DNA of 64,000 bases from Streptosporangium subroseum. GTDB taxonomy: Bacteria > Actinomycetota > Actinomycetes > Streptosporangiales > Streptosporangiaceae. A model generated the notes under the pieces. That model searched no databases. It saw only the letters and a program-made list of their open reading frames with translations, and was not told where the DNA came from. The stretch is taken from contig NZ_FZOD01000040.1 in the NCBI RefSeq assembly GCF_900188345.1, positions 24,243 through 88,242 on the forward strand. The letters are read 5' to 3'. How positions within the stretch are numbered: the stretch's first letter is position 1; each line of letters starts with the position of its first letter. This document shows, piece by piece, positions 1-8,312 of this stretch. Made by a program: the position numbers and the translations under genes.

Positions 1-67
1 CGGACATCGCGGTCTTGCCCGCCTTGTAGGCGGGCACCGTGTCCAGAATCGCGCGGAAACGAGGCAT
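1..67 (-). CDS. hisC: Histidinol-phosphate aminotransferase, N-terminal fragment (runs off the window)
   Basis: Reading leftward from the ATG at 67, the first 22 residues are MPRFRAILDTVPAYKAGKTA and two more. The pattern MP-x-FR-x-x-LD-x-x-PAYK is the usual start of actinobacterial PLP-dependent histidinol-phosphate (or phenylalanine) aminotransferases. Only the N-terminus is visible, so neither the PLP lysine nor the fold can be checked. The family transfers an amino group to imidazole-acetol phosphate in histidine synthesis. The gene points away from the Uma2 gene, and the roughly 165 bases between them must hold both promoters. Confidence 0.65.
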   Translation of the reverse strand, partial: MPRFRAILDTVPAYKAGKTAMS

Positions 68-233
68 GCTCTTACTTTAGGACCGGGCGGATGGAGTTCC
101 GAACTGCTTGCTGTTTGTTCAGCCTTCCTCCTGTCCTCTCTGTCATCTTGTCGGGTCCTGCCATTTTCGTAGACGCTCTGTGACCGTTCGACTACCATCG
201 CCCATGGGTTCGAGTCGAAGGAAAGGGGAGCGA

Positions 234-1058
234 GTGTCCGAGATGGCGTGGCAGTGGGCACGCTCCTTGCAGGGCTATCGGGTCAAACTCCGCCCCACCT
301 CCGAGCAGCGCACCTGGCTAGCCCAGCATGCCGGGGTGACGCGGATGGCGGAGAAGCTCTACCTGGAAAAAATTCAGGCGGCGCTCGCCCAGGGCGCGGC
401 CGATCACACCTATGGGGTGGCCGAGGGCACCGCCGACCGAGGCCAGGATGCCAGCACGGAGACGGGCGAGGCCGAGGCCGTTGATTTCGAGCCGTTGCCC
501 GGCTGGGTGATTCCCCCCACGGAGGGTTACACGGCCGAAGACCTTGACCGGCTGCGGGGGATCCCCTCTCACACCCAACTGATTGATGGCGCTCTCGTCT
601 TCGTGAGCCCCCAGACCCGCTTCCACTCACTCACCCTGTCTCTCATGCAGAGCGAACTACATCGCACCGTTCCGGCGGATCTGCGGGTTCGCAGACAGAT
701 GACGGTGACGCTTGGAAAACGTCAACGTCCCGAGCCCGACCTTGTGGTGATCCGGGCCGACGGTGATCTGGATCCGAACCAGACCACCTACCAGCCGGCC
801 GATGTGCTCCTGGCCGTCGAGGTGGTCTCCGCCGAGTCCGAGATCCGCGACCGGAAGCGCAAGCCCGTGCTCTACGCGGAGGCGGGCATCGTCCACTTCT
901 GGCGGATCGAGGAGAAGCACGGTCGACCGACCGTCTACGTCTACGAACTGGATCCGGCGACCAAGGCCTACGCGTTCATGGGAATCCACCACGACCGCCT
1001 CAAGATCAGCATCCCGTTCGACGTCGACATCGACCTGACGGAGATCGACGGCCTCTGA
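234..1058 (+). CDS. Uma2-family PD-(D/E)XK nuclease domain with TnpB-like N-terminal segment
   Basis: Residues from about 88 to the end form a Uma2 (DUF820) restriction-endonuclease-like domain. The core is RPEPDLVVI (Asp about 169) followed by LLAVEVVS (Glu about 196) and a basic DRKRK run, the PD-(D/E)XK arrangement. GTG 234 is chosen because AGGAAAGGGGAG at 219-230 sits just upstream. The first 53 residues do not belong to Uma2: LQGYRVKLRPTSEQRTWLAQ then HAGVTR resembles the N-terminal helix-turn-helix of IS605/IS607 TnpB. An acidic, low-complexity linker (about 54-87) joins the two. Uma2 proteins are abundant in actinomycetes and their role is largely unknown. The domain itself looks intact, but the fusion is unusual. 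A TTG near residue 88 could start a Uma2-only form. Confidence 0.8.
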   Translation: MSEMAWQWARSLQGYRVKLRPTSEQRTWLAQHAGVTRMAEKLYLEKIQAALAQGAADHTYGVAEGTADRGQDASTETGEAEAVDFEPLPGWVIPPTEGYTAEDLDRLRGIPSHTQLIDGALVFVSPQTRFHSLTLSLMQSELHRTVPADLRVRRQMTVTLGKRQRPEPDLVVIRADGDLDPNQTTYQPADVLLAVEVVSAESEIRDRKRKPVLYAEAGIVHFWRIEEKHGRPTVYVYELDPATKAYAFMGIHHDRLKISIPFDVDIDLTEIDGL

Positions 1059-1099
1059 TCGATCTCGGTCCGGTAGCCGACCGGGCGCCGGAGAGGCGG

Positions 1100-1765
1100 T
1101 CAGTCCTTGAGCGAGCGGAGCATCGGGGGGTGGAGGATCGCGGCCGGGCCTCGGCGGTAGAGCTTGGCGGGGCGGCCGCCGTCGCGGGCGGTGATGCCGC
1201 CGGTGGGCACCAGGAAGCCCTCTGCCTTGGTGACCTTGCGGTGGAAGTTGCGCGGGTCCAGGGAGCGGCCCCAGACGATCTCGTAAACCCGGCGCAGGTC
1301 GGCGACGGTGAACTCCGGGGGGCAGAAGGCCGCGCCCAGCGGGGTGTATTCGAGCTTGGCGCGGGCGCGCTCGATCCCGTCGAGCACGATGCGCCGGTGG
1401 TCGAAGGCCATCTCCCGGAGGGACGAGACCGGCTGCCAGCTCATGTGCGCCTCGGTGGAGGCCGGCAGGTCGGGGGCGAGGCCGAGGTAGGCGACGCTCA
1501 GGACGCGCTGGCGCGGGTCGCGGTCGGGGTAGCCGTAGGTCTGGAGCTGTTCCAGATGGACGGCGGCACCGGGCAGACCCGATCGTTCGGCGAGGACTCG
1601 CGCCGCGGCGGCGGGCAGGTCCTCGTCAAGGTGGATGAAGCCGCCTGACAGGGCCCAGCGTCCCTCGTAGGGCGATTTGTTCCGTTGCCAGACGAGGGCG
1701 CTCAGCGCCTGGCACCGCACCGTGAGGACGACCAGATCCACGCTGACGGGAACGCGCGGAACCAT
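1100..1765 (-). CDS. NUDIX-domain transcriptional regulator with C-terminal winged helix (NrtR-like)
   Basis: This 221-residue protein has an N-terminal NUDIX fold (about 8-140) and a C-terminal winged-helix region starting near EFTVADLRRVYE and continuing through RNFHRKVTK. That order is typical of NrtR-type regulators of NAD metabolism and of sugar-responsive relatives. The NUDIX box is degenerate: GGFIHLDEDLPAAAARVLAE lacks the usual RE-x-x-EE catalytic acids, which suggests ligand sensing rather than hydrolysis. ATG 1765 is used; GTG 1774 is an alternative. The start lies 20 bases past the stop of the DUF4434 gene, so the two may share a transcript. The regulon cannot be read from the neighbours. 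Confidence 0.8.
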   Translation of the reverse strand: MVPRVPVSVDLVVLTVRCQALSALVWQRNKSPYEGRWALSGGFIHLDEDLPAAAARVLAERSGLPGAAVHLEQLQTYGYPDRDPRQRVLSVAYLGLAPDLPASTEAHMSWQPVSSLREMAFDHRRIVLDGIERARAKLEYTPLGAAFCPPEFTVADLRRVYEIVWGRSLDPRNFHRKVTKAEGFLVPTGGITARDGGRPAKLYRRGPAAILHPPMLRSLKD

Positions 1766-1784
1766 GCCAGGCACGTTACACCGA

Positions 1785-3638
1785 TCAGGCGTTAATGCGG
1801 ACGTGTAACGTCTCGGCGGCGGCCCGCCCATCGGCCGCGGCGACCGAGACCTTGATCCACGCACCGGCGGGCACCTGCGACCAGTCGAGGGGGATCCACG
1901 CCGTCTCCATCCTGATGGGCAGGTCGGGCGGCGACTCCGTCAGGTTCACCCCTGCCACCTCGACGACCCTCGGACTGGCCTGGCCGTCCCAGGTGAGCGT
2001 CACCTTGGAGCCCATGGGCATGTTGTATCCCCGGATCTCCATGCCGTCCTGGATGTCACGGCCCTTGCGGACCGCGTCGACCGCGATGGGCCGGTCGTAG
2101 TCGCGGGCGATCTCCTCGGAGAGGGAGGGGGAGCCGCAGGTGAAGAAGTCGCTCCACATGTAGGAGACGACCTTGGAGACATATCGTCCGACCTGGGCTA
2201 TGGCCGTGTCGAGCCGCTCCTTGTCGGTCCGTCCCCTGCTGCCGGTCCTCTCCTCGCAGAAATCCTCGTCGGACGGCTCGAAGGCCTCCACGTTGGCCCA
2301 GAGCTGCACGTCGTAGCCCTGCGCGACCATCTTCGTCCGCGCCTCGGCCATCGCCCGGTAGTAGTCGCGGGTCGAACCGTAGTACGCGGTGCCGTTGGAC
2401 GCCTCCCCCACGACCGAGCGCAACCGCTCGTCCACCTTCTCCTCGCGCTGGTCCGGCCAGAAGAGCCCCACCTTGCCGGTGCCCCGGCTGTCCTGCGGCG
2501 CGATGATCCCGACCCCGGTTCTGGCCAGGGCCTCGAAGCCCTTGGCGACCTGCTGGGGAGTGGCGCTGAACGGAAGCCGCTTGCGCGCGTCGAGGTAGGG
2601 GCTGACCAAAATCGGCCTGCCGGGCATCTCCTGCTCCACGATCTCGTGCTGCGAGGCGTAGACCTTGAGCGTCGGGTTGTCCTTCTTCGCCGCTTCCGAG
2701 TCGTCCCCGATGTACTGCATGTCGCGCATCTGCAGCTCGAACGGCTGGTAGAAGCCGGCCAGTGAGGCCCGGTTCTGGAAGCGGGCGCCGTAGTCCTGCA
2801 TGATCCGCCGGGTGAGCGTGGTCAGCGTGGCCGTACCCTGCTCGGCCGCCCGGGTCTTCTGCGCCGGATCACGCGGGGCCAGCGGCAGCGCGGGGTAGAC
2901 CTTGATGCCGAACTGGTCGCCGAGATCCAGCAGCTCGGTGAGGCTGTCCTGTTCCGCGCCCGCGATCAGGATCACGTGGTAGCCACGCCCCTCGCTCCTG
3001 ATGTTCGTGCAGCTCGGGTCGTCGGTGCCGTCGTCGGGCGCGACGATCCGGTAGAAGACGGTCTTCCCGACCGTGATCTTCTTCTCGAACTCGGGACAGC
3101 GGAACAGATCCGGTCCGAAGGCCTCGTCGGTCCGGTAGACGAACGTCCAGGTCACTCGATTGCCTGGGTTGGCCGCCTTGAGGTCTCTCTCCGCCGCCGC
3201 CTCGCACGGCAGCCCGTCCTCCTCGCACGGCTCGTAGCGGGGGTCGGGATTCTCCCCGTCCATGTCCAGGATCCGGCCGTCGTCGTCGACCCGGCGGGCC
3301 TGCAGGCCCCACCCGATCCGGATGACGGTGTCGCCGCCCACCTTGTGGATCGCGTCGAACTGCCGCCGCCAGGTGCAGTGGTCGACGGTCGGGATGAGCC
3401 AGTAGCCGCTCAACGCGTACGGCGAGGGCGTATCCGTATCGAACGTTCCACACGCGTCGGTGAACTCGTCCGTGTTCGGAGTCGGGGTGGAGGAGAAGGA
3501 GGTGGGCGAGGGAGCGGGGGAGGACGCGATCGGCGAGCTCTCGCTCGTCGGAGCGATCTCGTCGATGGGGATGACCAGCACGACCGCTGCCACCACGGCG
3601 ATGATCACGACGCCCAGGAAAGCGATGAGCCAGCGCAC
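1785..3638 (-). CDS. Membrane-anchored DUF4434 protein (TIM-barrel, glycoside-hydrolase-like)
   Basis: The 617-residue product begins with one hydrophobic segment (about 3-25), then a Ser/Pro/Thr-rich stretch to about 60, then a large extracellular domain. Features such as LSGYWLIPTVDHCTW, LAGFYQPFE and GRPILVSPYLDARKR match the DUF4434 TIM-barrel family seen in polysaccharide gene clusters. A beta-sandwich-like tail (about 520-617) follows. It lies in the same orientation as the glycosyltransferase and UDP-sugar dehydrogenase genes upstream, which suggests a role in processing or binding a surface polymer. Hydrolase activity is inference; I cannot assign catalytic acids with confidence. Confidence 0.75.
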   Translation of the reverse strand: MRWLIAFLGVVIIAVVAAVVLVIPIDEIAPTSESSPIASSPAPSPTSFSSTPTPNTDEFTDACGTFDTDTPSPYALSGYWLIPTVDHCTWRRQFDAIHKVGGDTVIRIGWGLQARRVDDDGRILDMDGENPDPRYEPCEEDGLPCEAAAERDLKAANPGNRVTWTFVYRTDEAFGPDLFRCPEFEKKITVGKTVFYRIVAPDDGTDDPSCTNIRSEGRGYHVILIAGAEQDSLTELLDLGDQFGIKVYPALPLAPRDPAQKTRAAEQGTATLTTLTRRIMQDYGARFQNRASLAGFYQPFELQMRDMQYIGDDSEAAKKDNPTLKVYASQHEIVEQEMPGRPILVSPYLDARKRLPFSATPQQVAKGFEALARTGVGIIAPQDSRGTGKVGLFWPDQREEKVDERLRSVVGEASNGTAYYGSTRDYYRAMAEARTKMVAQGYDVQLWANVEAFEPSDEDFCEERTGSRGRTDKERLDTAIAQVGRYVSKVVSYMWSDFFTCGSPSLSEEIARDYDRPIAVDAVRKGRDIQDGMEIRGYNMPMGSKVTLTWDGQASPRVVEVAGVNLTESPPDLPIRMETAWIPLDWSQVPAGAWIKVSVAAADGRAAAETLHVRINA

Positions 3639-3698
3639 GATCAGGACACTACCGTTCTTGCGATCAGGCGGACATAAGCTGCTTCGCCATACCGGAGC

Positions 3699-4787
3699 TC
3701 AGCTCTTGACGCCTGCCCACGCCTCAAGCTGCGCGACGAAACGTCGGGCGGAGTTGGGCCAGTGATGGTTCGCACGGGCCGCCGCATACCCTCGCGCGCC
3801 CCGGGCATGCCGCTCCCGGACGTCGTCCCGCAGCCAGAGCACGGCCTGGGCCACGGCCTTGGGGTCCTGCCAGGGCACGACCATCCCGCTGTCGTAGCGC
3901 TCGACGAGCTCGACCGCGCGGGGTGAGGGGGTGGTGATCACGGGAATGCCGTGGGCCATGTACTCCACGATCTTCGTGGGCATGGAGTGCCGGTAGTTGG
4001 GCTCGTCGTGCAGCAGGGAGAGCCCGGCCAGCGCGCCGTCGAGTCGCTTGAGCGCCTCGTCGTTCGGCATGAAGTCGCGCCACTCCAGCACGCCCTCGGC
4101 CACCGCCTCGTTCAGTATCGGCCGCGACTGGGGGTCGGCGTAGCCGATCAGCTCGACCGCCACCCGGTACGGCTGGAGCAGCCTGCCCACCTCGACGGCC
4201 TCGCGCACTCCGCGGGCCTCCGACAACCAGCCGAGGTAGACGACGCGGTCGTCACCCGGCGCGACCACCTCGTCGGGCACCCAGGTCTCGTTCGGCACCA
4301 CCAGGTGGGCCTGGCGGAACCGTCCGGCGTAGGCGGTCTCGGCCAGGAGCAGGTGCAGGTGCCGCTCGGCCGTCCCTTCGAGCATCCGGGCCAGGAATCG
4401 CACCGGGGGACGCAGGAAGGAGGGCAGCCAGGGCTTCAGCGACAGGGTCGCCGGGGTGTCCTCGTGCACGTCCCAGACCACCGGGGGCCGCCTGCGCATC
4501 CCCACGACCGCGAGCAACAGCTCGGGGTCGTGGATGACCACCAGGTCAACCTGCCTGCGCATGCGCTTGAACACCTTGCGGGCCGCGCGAACGGCCGTCA
4601 ATCGCTTGCGTTCGGCCGCCCGGGGGAGGTCGACGCCGTTCACCCAGGATCGGGCCATGACGCCCCGCGCGCTGAAGGGCGCGGCATACGTGACCTCATG
4701 ACCGGCATCCACGAGCGCGCGGATCTGCCGGTGCAGGATCCGGGCGTCCTCGGGGTGATGCACCACCGTCATGACGAGCACGTGCAC
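3699..4787 (-). CDS. Glycosyltransferase, GT-B fold (GT4-like)
   Basis: The protein of about 362 residues has an N-terminal acceptor half beginning MTVVHHPEDARILHRQIRAL and a C-terminal nucleotide-sugar half. The GT4-type donor-site region reads HSMPTKIVEYMAHGIPVITT, including the conserved K-x-x-E(Y)MA-x-G-x-P. GTG 4787 is preferred because an AAGGG lies eight bases upstream; GTG 4829 would overlap the end of the UDP-sugar dehydrogenase gene. It is the gene immediately downstream of that dehydrogenase, so the donor could be UDP-ManNAcA or a related uronate. That substrate is inferred from context only. Confidence 0.85.
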   Translation of the reverse strand: MHVLVMTVVHHPEDARILHRQIRALVDAGHEVTYAAPFSARGVMARSWVNGVDLPRAAERKRLTAVRAARKVFKRMRRQVDLVVIHDPELLLAVVGMRRRPPVVWDVHEDTPATLSLKPWLPSFLRPPVRFLARMLEGTAERHLHLLLAETAYAGRFRQAHLVVPNETWVPDEVVAPGDDRVVYLGWLSEARGVREAVEVGRLLQPYRVAVELIGYADPQSRPILNEAVAEGVLEWRDFMPNDEALKRLDGALAGLSLLHDEPNYRHSMPTKIVEYMAHGIPVITTPSPRAVELVERYDSGMVVPWQDPKAVAQAVLWLRDDVRERHARGARGYAAARANHHWPNSARRFVAQLEAWAGVKS

Positions 4788-4806
4788 TGCGCGCAGCCCT
4801 TCGTCG

Positions 4807-6069
4807 CTAGAGCCGCTCGACGCGTTCACCCTCGGCGAGCACGCCTCGGGTGTCGAGCACGAGTCTGCCGTGGTCCTCGACGATCGACAGATCGAAGGCT
4901 GCGTGCTGCTGAAGCAGCAGCGTCACATCCGCGTCTGCGACCGCCCTGGCAAGATCTTCTTCACGTGGCACCGAGGTGCCGTCCACGTGCCATTCCTTTA
5001 CATATGGATCAACGAAGACGAGCTCCGCGCCGAGCTCCAGGAGCACGCGGGCGACCGGCACGGCCGGCGTCTCGCGCTCGTCGGCGATGTCCGGCTTGTA
5101 GGTGACGCCGAGCAGCGCCACCTTGGAGCCGTTCACGGCCTTCTTCTGCCGGTTGAGCAGCCGCTGCACGCGAGCGACCACGTAGGAGGGCATCCGCTCG
5201 TTGATCTCCTGGGCCAGCTCCACGAACCGGAACGGGTAGCCCAGCTTGCGCACCCTGTAGGACAGGTAGGACGGGTCGACGGGGATGCAGTGTCCCCCGA
5301 CACCCGGCCCCGGCAGAAACTTCTGGAAGCCGAACGGCTTGGTGGCCGCGGCCTCGATGGACTCCCAGAGGTCGACACCGAGCTCGTCACAGAAGATCGC
5401 CATCTCGTTGACGAGGGCGATGTTGACGTGCCGGTAGGTGTTCTCCAGGAGCTTGGCCATCTCGGCCTCGCGGGTGCCGCTGACCGGCACGACCTGCTCG
5501 ATGAACTGGGAGTAGAAGCCGACCGCGCGGTCCTTGCAGGCGGGCGTGTAGCCGCCGACGACCTTGGGGGTGTTGCGCAGGCCGTACTTCGGGTTACCCG
5601 GATCGATGCGCTCGGGCGAGAAGGCGAGGTGGAAGTCGACGCCCGCGACGAGGCCGTTGGCCTCCAGGATCGGGCGGGCGATCTCGTCGGTGGTGCCGGG
5701 CCACGTCGTGGACTCCAGAACCACCAGGGACCCCGCGCTCAGATTGCGGGCGACGGTGCCGGTCGCACCTTCCACCGCCGACAGGTCGGGACGATGGTCC
5801 TCGTCCAGCGGAGTCGGCACGCAGATGATGATGGTCCGGCTGTCTGCCAGCACGGACTCATCCAGCGTGGCCCTGAAACCGCTGACGAGCATGTGTTCGA
5901 GGTCGGCGTCGGTCAGGTCGTCGATGTACGAATGACCGGCGTTGAGGGCGTCCACCTTCTGGGGATCAACCTCAAAGCCGACGACCCGCAGCCCCGCCGC
6001 CGTGGCCTCCTTGGCCAGGGGCATGCCGACGTAGCCCAGACCTATGACAGCCAGGTCGTAGGCAGTCAC
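4807..6069 (-). CDS. wecC: UDP-N-acetyl-D-mannosamine dehydrogenase-type nucleotide-sugar dehydrogenase
   Basis: An NAD-dependent UDP-sugar 6-dehydrogenase of 420 residues that oxidises a UDP-hexose to the uronic acid in two steps. The N-terminal Rossmann motif is VIGLGYVGMP (8-17). The catalytic cysteine lies in GPGVGGHCIPVDP (Cys about 261), and the C-terminal UDP-binding domain contains LLGVTYKPDIADERETP. Length and motifs fit the UDP-ManNAc/UDP-Glc dehydrogenase family. GTG 6069 is used because homologues begin close to the Rossmann strand. A WecB-type epimerase lies 2.2 kb away, so the substrate is most likely UDP-ManNAc; UDP-glucose cannot be excluded. Confidence 0.87.
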   Translation of the reverse strand: MTAYDLAVIGLGYVGMPLAKEATAAGLRVVGFEVDPQKVDALNAGHSYIDDLTDADLEHMLVSGFRATLDESVLADSRTIIICVPTPLDEDHRPDLSAVEGATGTVARNLSAGSLVVLESTTWPGTTDEIARPILEANGLVAGVDFHLAFSPERIDPGNPKYGLRNTPKVVGGYTPACKDRAVGFYSQFIEQVVPVSGTREAEMAKLLENTYRHVNIALVNEMAIFCDELGVDLWESIEAAATKPFGFQKFLPGPGVGGHCIPVDPSYLSYRVRKLGYPFRFVELAQEINERMPSYVVARVQRLLNRQKKAVNGSKVALLGVTYKPDIADERETPAVPVARVLLELGAELVFVDPYVKEWHVDGTSVPREEDLARAVADADVTLLLQQHAAFDLSIVEDHGRLVLDTRGVLAEGERVERL

Positions 6070-6198
6070 TGGGAGACCCTGGAATGCCGGAAACAACACT
6101 TCATGGTCGCAAAGGCTATCTCAAGTCCGAACGAGCCACGCCTAATGCGATTGAACGCATCGCAAACGGCTGGTCTTCTCATCGTCAACACAAGACCA

Positions 6199-8256
6199 TC
6201 AACCGGCAATGGATTGGTAGATGTCACGGTAAGTTTCGGCAATGCGGCTCCACGTACGCTTGGACGCCACCTCAGCCCGTCCAGCCTCACCCATCACGGC
6301 CCGCCGCTCCGGATCGTCACGCAGCCCCGCGATCGCCTTGGCGAGCGCCTCAGGGTCGCCTGCGGGCACCAGAAGCCCGGCTCCGTCGGTGCCCACGAGC
6401 TCCGACAGCGCCGGCAGATCGCTCAGCACGACCGGTTTGCCGAGAGCCATCGCCTCGACCGGTTTCAATGGTGTAACAAGTCGGCAAACACGCAGGTCCT
6501 CGCGAGGGCAGACGAAGATGTCGATGGCCGACTGCGCCTGCAGCGCCTCCTCGGGACCGACCCTGCCGGGCAGGATCGCGATGTCCCCCAGCCCCAGCTC
6601 CTCGACCTGCTCCAGCAGCGCCGCCCGCTCCACGCCGTCACCGACGAGCAGCACCTTGACCGGCGCGCCCTGGTCCCGCAGGAGCGCAGCGGCGCTGATC
6701 ATGGTCGCGAAGCCCTCGTAGGCCACGATGCTCGACACGGAGCCCATGACGATCTCGCCGGGCTCGATGCCGTAGGAGGCGCGGAACGCCGCCCCGTCGT
6801 ACTCGGCGACCAGCAGCGAGTCGTCCACCGCGTTGGGCGCCAGGAAGATCTTCTCCCTCGGCACACCCCGCTCGACGATCTCGGTGGCCATGGTCTCCGC
6901 GAGGGTGACCACGGCGTCGGCGGAGCGCATGATGAACGCCTCGCGGTCCCGCTGGAGCACGTGCCGCTGGCTGCCGATGCGCTTGGGGTCGCGGGACGCC
7001 CAGGTCTCCTCCAGGAAGCCCCGGACCTCGTAGACCATCGGCGTGCCCGTACGGTCCCGCACGGCGAGCGCCACCGAACCGTTGCGGTGGTCGGTCGCGG
7101 CGTGCAGCACCTGCGGCCGGAGCGTCCTGACCAGCTCGGTCACCTCACCGGCGCCCCGGATCATCCGGCCCTGGCTCTCGAACGGCACCTCGCCGCTCGG
7201 GATCAGCCGGTGGTAGGGGGTCCCGTCGATCTCCTCGTACGGCGTGGCGTCGGCGTGGCCCTGCATCATCGGCCAGCCCCAGCTGGTCACGACGTGCGGA
7301 TCCAGCCCGGCGGCCCTCTGCGCGGTGACGATCCGGTGCGTGCGCACGGTGTATCCGGCCTGCGTGTACGGCAGGGCGTTGGTGACGCAGTGCAGGACCC
7401 GTCCCTGGATCCGCTCGCCCACGATCACCTTGGCCTTGGGCGGGATCGGGTTCGGCTGGATGGAGGCCAGCTCACCGGCGTAGTACTGGGCCCGGCGCTT
7501 GATGAAGGGGTAGCGGGTGTGCCCCTGGAGCACCGCGGCGGCCTCGGTCATCCGGCCGGCGTCGAAGTGCGCCTTCGCCTCGTCCCACGGTCCTCGCACG
7601 AGACGCATCCCGAGCTTGCGGACGACGACCTTGGCCCGGCGCGCGACGGGCCAGGCGAACCTGCCCACGACGGGACGCATCTTCGGCGGAAGCGTCTCCG
7701 CGGCCGCCTGCGCCACCCGCAGCGGATCCGACTTGACCTTCGTCACCACCACCCGGGAAACGATCACCGGATGCTTGGCGAACCCCCTGATGAGCCCGCG
7801 CAGACCGGCGCGGGCCGACCTCGCGGAGACGGGCTTCGCCGAAGCGGGCGCGGGCTCGGACGGAACGGGCTCCGCCGAAACCGGAGCGGGCTCTGCCGGA
7901 ACGGCCTCGAACGGAGTGGTGTCCGTCGAGACCGGAGCGGGCTCCTGTGAATCTGGAACGGACGTCACTGAAACCGGAACGGGCTCGGAGGAAGCCGGAA
8001 CGGGTTCTGCCGGAACGGGCTCGGGGGGAGCCGGAACGGGCTTCTCTGAGACCAGAGCGGGCTCCTGTGAATCTGGAACGAGCTTCACCGAATCCGGAAC
8101 GGGTTCAGATGAATCCGGAACGGACGTCGCCGGAGCCGGAACGGACTCTGATAGAGCTGGAACCGACTTCGGTGAATCTGGAACGGACTCCGCTGAAGCT
8201 GGAACCGATTTCGCTGTAACCGCGGGGGAGTCTGGCCTGTTGGCATCGGATACCAC
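6199..8256 (-). CDS. GT4 glycosyltransferase with long Pro/Ser-rich repetitive N-terminus
   Basis: The C-terminal 400 residues are a GT-B glycosyltransferase: acceptor half from RVLHCVTNALPYTQAGYTVR and donor half with APNAVDDSLL, VLLVGDGVERAALL and TPLKPVEAMALGKPVVLSDL (the EX7E-type region). The first 140 residues are low complexity, built from degenerate S-VP-x-S-x-E/K units, followed by a basic helical segment (about 140-250). GTG 8256 is taken because a longer reading would overlap the divergent wecB start. No clear ribosome site is visible. The repetitive tail is unusual for the family and may be a linker or cell-wall spacer; replication-slippage expansion is likely (inference). Confidence 0.82.
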   Translation of the reverse strand: MVSDANRPDSPAVTAKSVPASAESVPDSPKSVPALSESVPAPATSVPDSSEPVPDSVKLVPDSQEPALVSEKPVPAPPEPVPAEPVPASSEPVPVSVTSVPDSQEPAPVSTDTTPFEAVPAEPAPVSAEPVPSEPAPASAKPVSARSARAGLRGLIRGFAKHPVIVSRVVVTKVKSDPLRVAQAAAETLPPKMRPVVGRFAWPVARRAKVVVRKLGMRLVRGPWDEAKAHFDAGRMTEAAAVLQGHTRYPFIKRRAQYYAGELASIQPNPIPPKAKVIVGERIQGRVLHCVTNALPYTQAGYTVRTHRIVTAQRAAGLDPHVVTSWGWPMMQGHADATPYEEIDGTPYHRLIPSGEVPFESQGRMIRGAGEVTELVRTLRPQVLHAATDHRNGSVALAVRDRTGTPMVYEVRGFLEETWASRDPKRIGSQRHVLQRDREAFIMRSADAVVTLAETMATEIVERGVPREKIFLAPNAVDDSLLVAEYDGAAFRASYGIEPGEIVMGSVSSIVAYEGFATMISAAALLRDQGAPVKVLLVGDGVERAALLEQVEELGLGDIAILPGRVGPEEALQAQSAIDIFVCPREDLRVCRLVTPLKPVEAMALGKPVVLSDLPALSELVGTDGAGLLVPAGDPEALAKAIAGLRDDPERRAVMGEAGRAEVASKRTWSRIAETYRDIYQSIAG
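7850..8225. repeat. Degenerate ~21-bp coding repeats encoding the Pro/Ser/Glu-rich glycosyltransferase N-terminus
   Basis: On the plus strand, variations of GAATCTGGAACGG and GGAGCCGGAACGG recur about every 21-24 bases. On the minus strand they encode imperfect VP-(D/A)-S-x-x-S units. All visible units keep the minus reading frame, so expansion has not broken the gene. Confidence 0.75.
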
Positions 8257-8312
8257 GCCGTGACCGTACCATAGGCAACGTTTGCCCCACTGCCGTATGA
8301 AAGGCGAGGTCA

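Noticed and set aside
4771..7950. Very long plus-strand ORF (1059 codons)
   Set aside because: It is the antisense shadow of the UDP-sugar dehydrogenase and glycosyltransferase genes; His/Gly/Arg-rich translation with no domain, and GC-rich DNA favours such open frames.
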